Shown here one piece after another: positions 25,985 through 34,700 of a stretch of 64,000 bases of DNA. Numbering within the stretch: position 1 is the stretch's first letter; every line of letters starts with the position of its first letter. The stretch lies in contig CAWFNY010000003.1 of assembly GCA_963817435.1 (NCBI GenBank), forward strand, positions 682,001-746,000, in the 5' to 3' direction. The position numbers and the translations under genes were made by a program. The stretch comes from JADJOM01 sp963817435. GTDB taxonomy: Bacteria; Gemmatimonadota; Gemmatimonadetes; Gemmatimonadales; GWC2-71-9. Under the pieces are notes generated by a model. The model was given only the letters and a program-made list of their open reading frames with translations. It was not told the origin of the DNA and did no database searches.

Positions 25985-26421
25985 TCAGCGAGACGCACTC
26001 CACGTTCCGGTAAATCGATAGCTGGTGCCTGAAATGGCCTGGGTGCAATCCACAGTGCCCTTCATCTTGTTGGCTGGGGAGCCGTACGCGACGCCGGTGT
26101 ACGCGCAACCTGCGTCGTCAAGAAAGCTGAGGAACTTCCCGGTGATGCTGCCTCCAGTCAGGCTGCCCCAGGCCGGAGCGTTGACGAAGCCGCCCGGATG
26201 GCGGCACGTGACACCATCGGAGTAGTGTCCCGCGAAGTGAGAGGTGTCCTGAGCAATCACCACGGTTCCAGACGCTTCACATGTCGTCTGAGGCTCGAGT
26301 TGCTGGTCGTTGACGCGAACGTCCACGTGCCTGCGATGTCGACCGGAAGGCTGGGTGAGGTGCTGTCGCACGCCGCGAGGGAGCCGGCGAGCAGGATCAA
26401 TGCGAGAAGCGATGTGCGCAT
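25985..26421 (-). pseudogene. Lipoprotein gene split by a frameshift
   Basis: From ATG at 26419-26421 one frame reads a lipoprotein signal (MRTSLLALILLAGSLAAC, lipobox LAAC) and then PSLPVDIAGTWTFASTTSN before going out of frame. A second frame continues with QTTCEASGTVVIAQDTSHFAG...SYRFTGTWSASR to a stop at 25985. A one-base change near 26280-26310 would join them into a ~145-residue secreted beta-rich protein. The start lies directly at the end of the hydrolase gene (stop at 26422), with no attC between, so both genes share one ancestral unit. Confidence 0.6.
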
Positions 26422-27405
26422 TCAGGGCTCCTGCCGCCTGAGCGAATCGGCGTGCGCGAGGAACGCCCGCGTCACCCTGAGCATCGCCGTCGGGTTGTCC
26501 CAGGTCGTCAGGTGTGCCGCGCCGGGGATGACCTCGACCTGGGCGCCCGGCGTGAGTGAGGCGAACCGCTGCACGGTGGCGGTGTCGGCCTCGTCGAATT
26601 CGCCCACCGTGTACAGCGTCGGCACCCGGACCTGGGGCAGGAATGGCGTCGCGTCGTAGTGCTTGAGCGTCCCGACGATCGTGAACTCGCTGGGGCCCTG
26701 CATGTAGTTGTAGATCTGCTCGTTCACCGTCTTGAGGGTGCTGTCGAGCTCGGCCTCAACCGGGTGGCGCCAGACGTAGTGTTCGTAGAAGGCACCGAGT
26801 GCCGCCTGGTAGGCGGGCGCGGTGAAGTCACCGCTCTTCTCGGCCTGACGGATGGCGCGTTGGGATGAGTCAGGCAGGGTGGTGACGAGCTCCCTGGCGT
26901 GGCGCTCCCAGGCGGGGATGTCGAGCGCGGCACTGCCGAGGATCAGTCCGGCCACATGCTCGGGGTGGGCGCGATAGTACTCGAGGGCGAGGATGGTGCC
27001 CCAGGAGTGGCCGAGCAGGTACACCCGGTCGGTCGCGAGGGCTCGGCGCACCGAGTCGAGTTCCGCGACGAAGTGCGGGATGGTGAAGAGCAGGGTGTCG
27101 GTGATGCGGGTCGACTTGCCGCCGCCGAGCTGATCGTAGCGGATCGTCGGGCGATCGAAGCCGAGGGAGTCGAGCAGCCGGAGGTAGAAGCTCGAGTAAC
27201 CGGGACCGCCATGGAGAAGGATGACCGGTGTCGCCGTGCCTCCGCCCGAGACGCGGTACCAGAGCCGCCCGCCGGGCACATCGAGGAAGCCTTCTCTCGC
27301 GGTGAGACTCGTGGCGCTGGGGGTTGCTGCGACGGGTGGTGCCTTGGGGCGCTCGGCGCAGGCGGCGAGGAGGGTCAGGGCGGCGAAGAGGGAGGCTCGC
27401 GACAT
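26422..27405 (-). CDS. Lipoprotein, proline-iminopeptidase-like alpha/beta hydrolase
   Basis: 327 aa from MSRASLFAALTLLAACAERP, with lipobox LAAC at ~14-17. Motifs of S33 peptidases: LLHGGPGYSSFYL (oxyanion HGGPG), YDQLGGGKST, nucleophile elbow GHSWG, catalytic Asp in VGEFDEAD and His in PGAAHLT. It is probably membrane-anchored in the periplasm and cleaves N-terminal residues or esters. It lies left of the decayed attC at 27451, so it may be the last, fossil cassette or ordinary chromosome. Confidence 0.85.
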   Translation of the reverse strand: MSRASLFAALTLLAACAERPKAPPVAATPSATSLTAREGFLDVPGGRLWYRVSGGGTATPVILLHGGPGYSSFYLRLLDSLGFDRPTIRYDQLGGGKSTRITDTLLFTIPHFVAELDSVRRALATDRVYLLGHSWGTILALEYYRAHPEHVAGLILGSAALDIPAWERHARELVTTLPDSSQRAIRQAEKSGDFTAPAYQAALGAFYEHYVWRHPVEAELDSTLKTVNEQIYNYMQGPSEFTIVGTLKHYDATPFLPQVRVPTLYTVGEFDEADTATVQRFASLTPGAQVEVIPGAAHLTTWDNPTAMLRVTRAFLAHADSLRRQEP

Positions 27406-27450
27406 GGCCAGGCTCGGATAGGTGAGGGGCGAGGTATGCAGGATGCTTCG

Positions 27451-27535
27451 GCTCAAGCTGCGAAGCGCGGCTCACGGGCGCTAGTAGTTACCTGGGGGCT
27501 GGCTGCGCTTCGACAGCTTCATGCGCCGGTGAGCC
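27451..27535 (-). repeat. Decayed attC, class A (leftmost)
   Basis: The arms AAGCTGCGAAGCGCGG and CGCTTCGACAGCTTCATGCGCC are perfect, but both core boxes are lost (GCTCAAG on the left, GTGAGCC on the right). It would be the attC of the amidase cassette. Confidence 0.7.
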
Positions 27536-27654
27536 GGCAACGCCGAGCCTGGGTCAGTCCATTCCTCCGGTGATAGCGAGGTTCAGGAGGAACAGAAGAA
27601 CCACTGTCCGGCTTGGAATTCGCCGCCGAGCTGGGACGTGATGCCACTGCGACG

Positions 27655-29217
27655 CTACAGCGCGTCCAGGTCGGGATGTCGTCCGTGCCAACTCGTCGCC
27701 TGCTCGTATGTGTTGGCGATACGGCAGAGCATTGGTTCACTCAACTGGCGGCCGGCAAGTTGAATGCTGTAGGGCAGGCCGTCCGGCGAGAACCCGGACG
27801 GTAGACAGATCGTCGGTGTCCCCGCCAGGTCCATCGGCGCGGTAAAATCCATCGCGCGCGGCGCGGCCGCGCCCCAGGCTTGGTGAAGCTCGGCGGCCGG
27901 GCCTGTCTGGATCGCTCGCGTCACGCGCCATGCGGGAGCGCCGCCGGCCGGACATGCCATCGCGTCAACAGAGTCGAGCATCGCGGCGAACTGCGCGCTG
28001 AGTTGTGAACCCTTCGTCCTAGCCTGAGCGAGGTGCTCGGGCGTCACCCGCGCTCCATCCGCGAGAAAGTCGCGCATGTAGGGACCATACTCGGACGCAT
28101 GCGATGGATATGTCGCCGCCTGTGATTGCGCCATCTCGGCGGTCGCGATCGTCCGCCAGGTATCGAGCAACGCCGACAGGTCGGGCATGCGGACATCGAC
28201 GATCTGCGCGCCATGGGACGCGAGCACGCGGAGCGCTTCCTCGAGCGCGGTCGCGTCGCCGGCGTCGACACCATCCAGCGCGTACTTCCGATCGATGCCG
28301 ATCCGGACGCCGCGTGTGTTCTGTGTAAGATCTCTAAACGCGGTCGGCGGCGGCGCGTCCAGTGATGTCGGATCGTTGGGATCGCGTCCCGCGATCGCGT
28401 CAAACAAGATGGCGACGTCACCGACCGTGCGCGCCATCGGCCCCACATGATCGAGCGACTCGGCGAACGGCAGCACGCCGTATCGGCTGACGCGACCATA
28501 CGTCGGCTTGAGTCCGACGACGCCGTTTGCCGCGGATGGAAACCGAATTGATCCACCCGTATCGGTGCCGAGCGACCCGAAGCACAGCCCCGCGGCAGTC
28601 GCGACGCCCGACCCGCTCGATGAGAGACCGGGCCAATAGTCGATATTCCACGGATTGCGTGGCACACCGAAGGTTGGACTGTACCCCGCCGACGCGGCTT
28701 CCGTCAGATTCAGCTTCCCGAGCATCACGGCGCCGGCGGAACGCAGCTTCGAACCGACCGTCGCATCGAAGCTCGGCACGAAGTCTTTGTGTACCAACGA
28801 TCCGCCCATGGTGCGGACACCCTTCGTAAAGATGAGATCCTTCAGCGCGAGCGGCACGCCGTGGAGCGGTCCACGGTATCTGCCGGAGGCGATTTCGCGT
28901 TCCGCGGCGCGTGCATCGGCCAGCGCTTGAGCGTGCATGATCGTCGCGTAGCTCTTGAGGATCGGATCGTACTTCGCGATGCGATCGAGGATGTGTTGAG
29001 TGAGCTCCACCGGCGAGAGTTCGCGTGTCGCAATGAGCCGTGCGACTTCACGGAGACTTAGGTAGTGAAGCGAGTCAGCAGCGCTACTTGTGTCCGGCCG
29101 AACAAACGACCAGCGACCGACGGGAGTGAGCGCGCCGGCGGCCAGGAGTCCGAGTGCCTGGCGGCGAGACATCGCCGTTGCAGGACGTGGTAGAAATCCG
29201 TTGTCCGCCATGGTCAT
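27655..29217 (-). CDS. Amidase-signature enzyme with Tat-like signal
   Basis: 520 aa from MTMADNGFL. The twin-arginine segment SRRQALGLLAAGALTP suggests Tat export. The amidase-signature triad is complete: Lys in PLALKDLIFTKG, Ser in the GLSSSGSG loop and nucleophile Ser in TDTGGSIRFPSA. It hydrolyses an amide, substrate unknown. It is long for an integron cassette gene. It is bounded by the decayed attC on its left and the attC at 29276 on its right, and is the last recognisable cassette. Codon choice is less GC-biased than the chromosome to the left. Confidence 0.85.
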   Translation of the reverse strand: MTMADNGFLPRPATAMSRRQALGLLAAGALTPVGRWSFVRPDTSSAADSLHYLSLREVARLIATRELSPVELTQHILDRIAKYDPILKSYATIMHAQALADARAAEREIASGRYRGPLHGVPLALKDLIFTKGVRTMGGSLVHKDFVPSFDATVGSKLRSAGAVMLGKLNLTEAASAGYSPTFGVPRNPWNIDYWPGLSSSGSGVATAAGLCFGSLGTDTGGSIRFPSAANGVVGLKPTYGRVSRYGVLPFAESLDHVGPMARTVGDVAILFDAIAGRDPNDPTSLDAPPPTAFRDLTQNTRGVRIGIDRKYALDGVDAGDATALEEALRVLASHGAQIVDVRMPDLSALLDTWRTIATAEMAQSQAATYPSHASEYGPYMRDFLADGARVTPEHLAQARTKGSQLSAQFAAMLDSVDAMACPAGGAPAWRVTRAIQTGPAAELHQAWGAAAPRAMDFTAPMDLAGTPTICLPSGFSPDGLPYSIQLAGRQLSEPMLCRIANTYEQATSWHGRHPDLDAL

Positions 29218-29275
29218 GTGTCCCCGGGGCTTGGCAGTTGTGAGCATTCGGACGTGCGCGGCGAGTTCGATTGCG

Positions 29276-29405
29276 ATCTAACGCCCCGCAGAAGTTGCAG
29301 GGCCGCGGCGCGTCTCACTGCAGTATGGGGGACACCGGCAGGTGGTGCTATACCCCCACACAATCCGTTGGCCGCGCCCTGTCAACTTCATGCGGTTGTT
29401 AGACG
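29276..29405 (-). repeat. attC, singleton type (130 bp)
   Basis: Cores ATCTAAC and GTTAGAC; arms GCAGAAGTTGCAGGGCCGCGGC and GCCGCGCCCTGTCAACTTCATGCGG; long AT-richer loop. It is the attC of the hydrolase cassette at 29420. Its right core matches the left core of the next site (30472), as expected for one cassette. Confidence 0.9.
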
Positions 29406-29419
29406 GCTGATTCACGTTG

Positions 29420-30391
29420 CTAAGGCCCTCTACCGGTTCTCCCAGTCACCCCCGTCGCCCCGAGCCACGCCTCCACCAGCTCCGGCCATGCCGTGATGGG
29501 CGATTCGGTACGACGTAACCCGAACGCATGCCCCCCCTTCACATACACATGCAGTTCTGCCGGAACTCCCGCCTTCCTGAGAGCCGAGTAGTAGACGAGT
29601 GAGTTCTCCACCGGATCGACGGGATCGTCCTCCGCATGCAGCAGGAAGGTCGGCGGTGTCTGGCTGGTCACCCGAATATCCGGGTTCAGCGCGAAACCCC
29701 GCTCTGGGATGGCCAGATGGCCGGGATAAAGCGCCACGGCGAAATCGGGGCGGCAGCTCAGGCTGTCGGCCGAGTCCACGGCCGGATAGAGCCGCTTGGC
29801 AAAATGGGTGCTCAATGCGGCCACCATATGGCCCCCGGCCGAAAAACCCAGCACTCCAACCTTGCGGGGATCGATATGCCATTCCTGGGCGTGGAGGCGT
29901 ACCAGCCCCAAGGTTCGTTGAGCGTCTTGCAGCGCCGCCAGACACTCCCGATAGGGACCGGTCTTTACGCACGGGACCCGGTACTTCAATAGCACGCAGG
30001 TGATTCCCTCGGACGTTAGCCAGTCACACGCCTCGGTGCCCTCGAGATCGATGGCCAGCACGTTGTAACCCCCGCCCGGAAACACGACCACTGCGGCGCC
30101 GGAGTTGCTTCCCCGAGGCGAGTAGACCGTCAGCGTCGGCCGAGAGACCCGGTCGACGTAGACCCAGGGCTTGCCGGCGACCGGCCTCGGGCGACCCGCA
30201 GAGTCGACCACGGTACCGGCAATTTCGGGTTTCTCGAGGGGGCGAGCGTGAGGGGCAGTTCCGGGCCATATCGGCATCTCGGTAAGCCCCGGTCCTGGCT
30301 GCCAGGCGGCCTGCGCCGCGCAGGGAGCGGCAAGCGAAAGCAGTAGTGGGAGGACCACGACCCATGAGTGAGGCTGCAGCTCGCTTTTCAT
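29420..30391 (-). CDS. Secreted alpha/beta hydrolase (BD-FAE/xylan-esterase-like)
   Basis: 323 aa with a Sec signal (VVVLPLLLSLAAPCAAQA). VVVFPGGGYNVLAIDLEGTEACDWL is the oxyanion region of acetyl-xylan/feruloyl-type esterases, GFSAGGH the nucleophile elbow, LHAEDDPVDP the acid and KGGHAFGL the histidine. Probably a periplasmic carbohydrate esterase. Complete cassette gene with attC at 29276. Confidence 0.88.
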   Translation of the reverse strand: MKSELQPHSWVVVLPLLLSLAAPCAAQAAWQPGPGLTEMPIWPGTAPHARPLEKPEIAGTVVDSAGRPRPVAGKPWVYVDRVSRPTLTVYSPRGSNSGAAVVVFPGGGYNVLAIDLEGTEACDWLTSEGITCVLLKYRVPCVKTGPYRECLAALQDAQRTLGLVRLHAQEWHIDPRKVGVLGFSAGGHMVAALSTHFAKRLYPAVDSADSLSCRPDFAVALYPGHLAIPERGFALNPDIRVTSQTPPTFLLHAEDDPVDPVENSLVYYSALRKAGVPAELHVYVKGGHAFGLRRTESPITAWPELVEAWLGATGVTGRTGRGP

Positions 30392-30471
30392 ACTCAGAGC
30401 GGCAGCGCGATGACCAGGGCGGGGCAGGTTGCGAGCATCTCGCCAGCCTCCTGAAGCTTGTCTATGAAGCC

Positions 30472-30478
30472 GTCTAAC
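30472..30478 (-). repeat. Left core box of a destroyed attC
   Basis: GTCTAAC followed at once by GT and then IS30 remnant sequence. The arms and right core that should end the Doc cassette are gone. Confidence 0.6.
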
Positions 30479-30482
30479 GTAA

Positions 30483-30597
30483 CCGGCCGCGCAAGCGTCA
30501 CCACTATCAGACCCCGGAGGCTCGCTATGCGACGCTTACGTGAACGCCCCGACAAGCACTATCGGGGCGAACGTTGCACTTCACGCTTGAATTCACA
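30483..30597 (+). mobile_element. 3' remnant of the IS30-family element
   Basis: The sequence matches, as far as I can compare it by eye, the last ~115 bases of the complete copies at 41104 and 47747: the last transposase codons, the GCCCCGACAAGCACTATCGGGGC hairpin region and the right inverted repeat ending GAATTCACA. The base that follows is C, then CGCG, as at the right end of the first full copy. Confidence 0.9.
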
Positions 30598-30612
30598 CCG
30601 CGTGAACCGGCC

Positions 30613-30999
30613 TTACGCGCGGGGGATCAAGTGTGCTTGCACCCAACCGATCAGATCGTCCTTCGTCCACGAGCCCGCCGCCGTTGCCAGGATGGCTTGT
30701 TCACCCTCCTCGACGGCAGCGGACAGCTCGAAGCTATTGAGCCACAGAAACGTTTCCATGGCGGCGTGGCCGATGCGCTTGTTGCCATCGGTGAACGGGT
30801 GATTCTGGATGAGCGCAAAGCCGAGGATGCCGGCCTTCTCTGCCAGGGAGGGGTACAAGTCGGCCCCGCCGAATGCTTGACGGGGCAAGGCAAGGGCCGA
30901 TTCAAGGGCGGGAAGGCGGGCCAGCGTCGCTTGTCCACCGGAGAGTGCCATGAGCCGGCCGTGGAGCTCCAGCACCTCACCGAGCGTCAGGTACCGCAC
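30613..30999 (-). CDS. Doc/Fic-type toxin (death-on-curing family)
   Basis: 128 aa from GTG. The Fic/Doc core is visible as HPFTDGNKRIGHAAMETFLWLN (HPFxxGNKR), within the all-helical Doc fold that starts MRYLTLGEVLELHGRLM. Doc phosphorylates EF-Tu in known cases; Fic proteins AMPylate. The start overlaps the antitoxin stop (TAGTG). First toxin-antitoxin cassette from the left; its own attC has been replaced by an IS30 remnant. Confidence 0.9.
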   Translation of the reverse strand: MRYLTLGEVLELHGRLMALSGGQATLARLPALESALALPRQAFGGADLYPSLAEKAGILGFALIQNHPFTDGNKRIGHAAMETFLWLNSFELSAAVEEGEQAILATAAGSWTKDDLIGWVQAHLIPRA

Positions 31000-31196
31000 T
31001 AGGCGAGGCGGCGATACAGCTCGGTGTTCTTCTCGAGGACCCGCTTGGCGGCCGCGTCAAAATCGCCCGACTGGGCAACGAGATCTCGAACGGCGGCCGC
31101 GGCCAAATCCTCCGGGCGCACCTGAAGCCGCTGGGCGGCCTCGGCCAGGGCCCGGCTCTGCGGATCGGAGAGATCGACGGAGATCTTCATGCCCAT
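30999..31196 (-). CDS. Antitoxin partner of Doc
   Basis: 65 aa, MGMKISVDLSDPQSRALAEAAQRLQV..., with a second ATG at 31190. N-terminal beta strand then helices, acidic overall, a size and position usual for a DNA-binding antitoxin preceding doc. It precedes and overlaps the toxin gene. It is not a clear Phd sequence; assignment rests on operon position. Confidence 0.7.
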   Translation of the reverse strand: MGMKISVDLSDPQSRALAEAAQRLQVRPEDLAAAAVRDLVAQSGDFDAAAKRVLEKNTELYRRLA

Positions 31197-31238
31197 AAGA
31201 TACTGCGAAGGCTCAGCTTAGGGCAACAACATGTAGCG

Positions 31239-31365
31239 CGCTAACGATCGCGCATCACCTGCGGGGCCGCGGCACGTTCAGAGTACTGTGCCGTCCGCCG
31301 CTCGGTCGTGCCAGCTCTGAGACAATGGATGGCCGCGCCCCGGCTGGTCCATGCGGTGGTTAGGC
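31239..31365 (-). repeat. attC, class B (127 bp)
   Basis: Cores CGCTAAC and GTTAGGC; arms GCGCATCACCTGCGGGGCCGCGGC and GGCCGCGCCCCGGCTGGTCCATGCGG. It ends the VOC cassette. Confidence 0.9.
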
Positions 31366-31788
31366 CGCGGTCTGTCGAACCTGCAATACGTTGCCCTCAG
31401 GATCGTGCCCATCGCAGGCTCGAAAGCCGCGCCCCTCCCATTCGTCCGCCGGTGGCCGGATCGCCCCGCCAAGCTTGGCCGCCGTCGTTCGCGCTGCGGC
31501 GATGCTTTCAACCGGAAGACATACCTTGATGTACGTGTCCTCCCGAACGTGCGGGTGGCCAACGGGCGCAGCCGCCGCGTCCGGTGCCCCCTTGAGCGAG
31601 TGAATCACAAGCTGGAAACCTTCAAGTTCGAGAACGGCGTGCAGGTCGTCTTCGTGGAGTAGAACCATGGACGCCAGCGTCTGGTAGAACTGCGTCATTC
31701 GCGGCACGTTGGCAACGAACACAACGGCGCTTGGCTTGGGCAAATGTGACAATGAGTCTCCATGGACTATCGCGAGTCGATGCGCCAA
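31360..31788 (-). CDS. VOC-family (glyoxalase/bleomycin-resistance-like) protein
   Basis: 142 aa. The vicinal-oxygen-chelate pattern is evident: VVFVANVPRMTQFYQTLAS, LELEGFQLVIHSL, IKVCLPVESIAAARTTAAKLGG and GRGFRACDGHDPEGNVLQVRQ (the metal-site DPEGNxLQV). It may be a lyase, dioxygenase or antibiotic-binding protein. Its stop lies inside the right core of its attC. Single-gene cassette. Confidence 0.85.
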   Translation of the reverse strand: MAHRLAIVHGDSLSHLPKPSAVVFVANVPRMTQFYQTLASMVLLHEDDLHAVLELEGFQLVIHSLKGAPDAAAAPVGHPHVREDTYIKVCLPVESIAAARTTAAKLGGAIRPPADEWEGRGFRACDGHDPEGNVLQVRQTAA

Positions 31789-31796
31789 TTCCTGCG

Positions 31797-31921
31797 GCCT
31801 AACAAGTGCGCTTAACCTGCGAGGCGGCGTACTGGCCGCGCCGGTGCGTTGTTCGTGGGTAACCTACCGCAAGTGCGCCGGCGCGGCCAGCCGCCTCGAC
31901 AGGGTCAAGCGCTAGTTAGGT
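31797..31921 (-). repeat. attC, class C (125 bp)
   Basis: Cores GCCTAAC and GTTAGGT; arms GCGCTTAACCTGCGAGGCGGC and GCCGCCTCGACAGGGTCAAGCGC with a long structured loop. It ends the MOSC cassette. Confidence 0.9.
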
Positions 31922-31961
31922 GCCAGCCTCACCACGCCTGGCCACCTACAGTCGCCAGGCA

Positions 31962-32714
31962 TCACGCCTCGGGCCATGGCTGGACCGCCGGCTCGAAGAA
32001 GACGGGCTGCCCTACCGCGATCCGCCCGCGCCGAGTTACGGTACCATAGGCGCCGGCCTTGTTGTTTCTCACCCGCACGATTGCCTTCAGCATTTCGGCC
32101 GAAGGATGGGCGGAGTCGGGGTCGAAGTTGACCATGGCGCAGCGTTCGTCGCGATTCGTGACGCCGACGGCAGCGACTGCCCCGGCATCACCAAACCAGA
32201 GCACGCCTCCTACCCACTCGTCCTCTTCGAACGCGACGGACCGCAGCGATCTAATGAGGATGTTCGGTCGAAATCTGCGAACATCTGCACGCTGCCCTGC
32301 AAGGCTGCTGATTTCGCTGACTGTGGTCGAAGTGATTACCGAAATGCTTGCTTCGTCAAAGATGCCGCGATTGAGGTGGGTCATCTCGACCTGTGAGCCA
32401 AGACGACGACTGACGTCTGCCGCCAGCTCTTGGCCAAAGAGAGCCAATTCCTCTCCCTCAGGCGTTCGAACATGCGTCGGTAGATCTCCGCTGGCGCCGG
32501 GGCCTCGCCTCTGCGGGGAATAGAGAATCAGCCCCGGGAGCTTGGTGGCGGTCAGCCAGGGGAATCCTCCGCGATCATCAAGCCGACGAAACGCCAGGCG
32601 CCGGTCACCGTCGAAGCCGTGCCAGCCTGCGTCTGCCATCTCCAGTGCCTCGCCGCTCATCGACTTCACGGGATAGCGGAAGAGTGCCGATACTTCGCCG
32701 ACTCTGATCGCCAT
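31962..32714 (-). CDS. MOSC-domain protein
   Basis: 250 aa. N-terminal beta barrel (VSALFRYPVKSMSGEALEMA; YPVKSMxG is the family signature) and MOSC domain with DVRRFRPNILIR, EDEWVGGVLWFGDAG, NRDERCAMVNFDPDS. Such proteins bind molybdenum cofactor and carry sulfur on the conserved Cys (ERCAMV), as in YiiM or mARC-type reductases. It could give resistance to N-hydroxylated bases. Single-gene cassette. Confidence 0.88.
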   Translation of the reverse strand: MAIRVGEVSALFRYPVKSMSGEALEMADAGWHGFDGDRRLAFRRLDDRGGFPWLTATKLPGLILYSPQRRGPGASGDLPTHVRTPEGEELALFGQELAADVSRRLGSQVEMTHLNRGIFDEASISVITSTTVSEISSLAGQRADVRRFRPNILIRSLRSVAFEEDEWVGGVLWFGDAGAVAAVGVTNRDERCAMVNFDPDSAHPSAEMLKAIVRVRNNKAGAYGTVTRRGRIAVGQPVFFEPAVQPWPEA

Positions 32715-32778
32715 GCTGGATGTCGAGTGTCCTCAGTGAGCGTGCATCCACGTCGACCGCCTGCCGCGCCGGGCTGGC

Positions 32779-32904
32779 ACCTAACGACCGCGCATCACCT
32801 GCGGGGCGGCGGCTAGGTTGGAGAACCTACCCGGCGGCGCGCGGCCGTGCCAGCCCGGCACATACCGACGGCCGTGCCCCGACTGGTGCATGCGCTGGTT
32901 AGAG
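32779..32904 (-). repeat. attC, class B (126 bp)
   Basis: Cores ACCTAAC and GTTAGAG; GCGCATCACCTGCGGGG pairs with CCCCGACTGGTGCATGCGC. It ends the HEPN-like cassette. Confidence 0.9.
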
Positions 32905-32921
32905 CGCATGGTTGCACGGGT

Positions 32922-33464
32922 CTAGGGCGATGTCGTACTCAGCGCCGATGCCCGCAATCTGGTGATCAGGGCTGCCATTGCGTCCAGCCAGTCGCGGAAC
33001 TCGAGTGGGAAGTGGCGTGCGATCTTTCGCCCCGTACTGGCAGCGGTTAAGAACACCTTCTGGTGATTCTCACCGCCGAGGTGGAAGGAGCGGCTGACGC
33101 CTGTTTGGTGGGTTGAATGGTCGCGCATGTCCTTTGCCTGTGAGTACCAAGAGGTCGAGTCGCGCTCGAGGGCGTAAAGCTCCGCCAACTCCGGACTCGT
33201 CTTTCCTTGCGCGGTCAGCGCCTGTCGAAGTGACCCAGGACTCAGGGATTCAACTGCTACGCCGGCCGAGTAATAGAGGTTCAATTCAGCGAGAAAGGGG
33301 TCCCGGACACCTAGTAGGTGGTAGAGGAATGATTCCTGGTGAGCCCGGTCGAAGTCACTTCCGCCAAGCGGTTCAGAGCCCGTCAATTCGTCAAGGTGGA
33401 CCCGGGCATACCGAAGCTTGGCCTCTGTGCGATCTTGGAGCGGCACTACGTGCTCAGGTGTCAT
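32922..33464 (-). CDS. HEPN-like helical protein
   Basis: 180 aa, all-helical by residue pattern. Residues ~113-118 read RDHSTH, the Rx4H motif of HEPN RNases, in the context AKDMRDHSTHQTGVSRSFH. No partner nucleotidyltransferase is present. It could be a toxin, an RNase-type defence protein or simply a HEPN-fold protein. Assignment rests on one short motif. Cassette gene with attC at 32779. Confidence 0.45.
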   Translation of the reverse strand: MTPEHVVPLQDRTEAKLRYARVHLDELTGSEPLGGSDFDRAHQESFLYHLLGVRDPFLAELNLYYSAGVAVESLSPGSLRQALTAQGKTSPELAELYALERDSTSWYSQAKDMRDHSTHQTGVSRSFHLGGENHQKVFLTAASTGRKIARHFPLEFRDWLDAMAALITRLRASALSTTSP

Positions 33465-33503
33465 ATGCTTCTTGTGTGGTGAAGCCGGCGCCGCCTCCAG
33501 GCG

Positions 33504-33520
33504 CTATAACGACCCCGCAT
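33504..33520 (-). repeat. Left part of an attC interrupted by the IS110-family element
   Basis: CTATAACGACCCCGCAT resembles the start of the attC at 35939 (GTCTAACGACCCCGCATAAG), and the insertion begins at the next bases. The core is mutated from the CTCTAAC predicted by the right core GTTAGAG of its neighbour. Confidence 0.65.
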
Positions 33521-34700
33521 AGTTGGGATGAAGCGACGACTGGCCATCCGCCGCACGTGGTGGCAGAATCGCCCCACCACCTTCACACGCGCTCAGAGGC
33601 GCCAAACGGGGAGGGCCTGCCGCCATGGATACTATAGGACTCGATTTGCACAAACGCGAGAGTCAGCTCTGCATCCTCACCGCGGAGGGGGGGGCTGGTC
33701 GAACAGCGGATCGTCACCAGCCGGGACCGGTTCACGGCCGTCCTGGGGAGCCGCGCCCCGGCGCGGGTGCTGCTGGAGGCGTCGACCGAGAGCGAATGGG
33801 TGGCGCGGCACCTGGAACACCTGGGGCACGAAGTGGTGGTGGCCGACCCGAATTTCGCGCCGATGTACGCCACCCGGAGCCGCCGCGTGAAAACCGACCG
33901 GCGCGCCCATCGCGCCTCCGACCCGCAGCGGCAGGCCCGCGCGGAGCTGGCCGTGCGCGACGTCCTGCTCCGGACCCGCACGCGCTGCGTCGCGGTCACC
34001 AAGGCGCTGCTGCGGGGCGACGGCCTCCGGCTGCCGAGCGGCAATGCCGAACACACCGAGCGCAAGCTGGCGGCGCTGACGCTGTCGGATGACCTCACGC
34101 AGTCGCTCGCCCCGCTGCGCGCGATCTGGGCGCCGCTGGCGGCGGAGATCACGGCGGCGGATGCCCGCCTGGCCGAGCGGGCGCAGCAAGACCCGGTGGT
34201 CGCGCGCTTGATGACCGCCCCCAGCATCGGCCCGGTGACCGCCATGGCCTTCGTGGCGACCCTGGATGACGTCACCCGCTTCCGCAGCGCCCACCAGGTG
34301 GAGGCCTATCTCGGCCTGACGCCGCGCGAGTATAGCTCGGGCGAACAGCAGCGGCGCGGACGGATCAGCAAGACCGGCAATCCCCGCATGCGCTGGCTAC
34401 TGGTCGAGGCCGGCTGGCGGATTCTGCGCACGCCGGATCCCGCGGCCGCCGCGCTCAAGGCGTGGGCCGAAGGCATTGCCCTCCGGCGCGGGCGCAGCAT
34501 TGCGGCGGTGGCACTCGCGCGGCGGCTCGCCGGCATCCTCTACGCGATGTGGCGCGACGGGCAGGCCTACCGCGCGGCGCGGCCCCGCGAAGGAGGGAGC
34601 GCGATGGCGTAGATCGGGGCCGGTCGCCCACGGGTGTGACCGACAAGGGGGGTGAGCGCGTCGCAGCTTTGGACCGCCGCCGAGGTCGTCGCATAGTTGG
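33517..34700 (+). mobile_element. IS110-family insertion sequence inside an attC
   Basis: GCATAGTTGG occurs at both 33517-33526 and 34691-34700, bracketing the transposase gene; there are no long terminal inverted repeats, as expected for IS110. The left junction falls in the arm of an attC. Exact ends are uncertain by several bases because of the direct repeat. Confidence 0.75.
33625..34612 (+). pseudogene. IS110-family transposase, frameshifted at a G8 run
   Basis: ATG at 33625 reads MDTIGLDLHKRESQLCILTAEGG, with the first Asp of the DEDD catalytic set. At the G8 run (33687-33694) the frame is lost; with seven Gs it continues LVEQRIVTSRDRFTAVLGSRAP and joins the long downstream frame (LLEASTESEWVARHLEHLGHEV...DPNFAPMY...KTDRRAHRA). 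The C-terminal transposase_20 part is clear (TAPSIGPVTAMAFVATLDDVTRFRS, YLGLTPREYSSGEQQRRGRISKTGNPRMR, with the catalytic-Ser region). About 330 residues if joined. Could be inactivation, programmed slippage or a sequencing error. Confidence 0.85.

Noticed and set aside
30458..30802. Short + ORF starting in the IS30 remnant
   Set aside because: It joins transposase C-terminal antisense-free remnant codons to the antisense of the Doc gene; no coding support.
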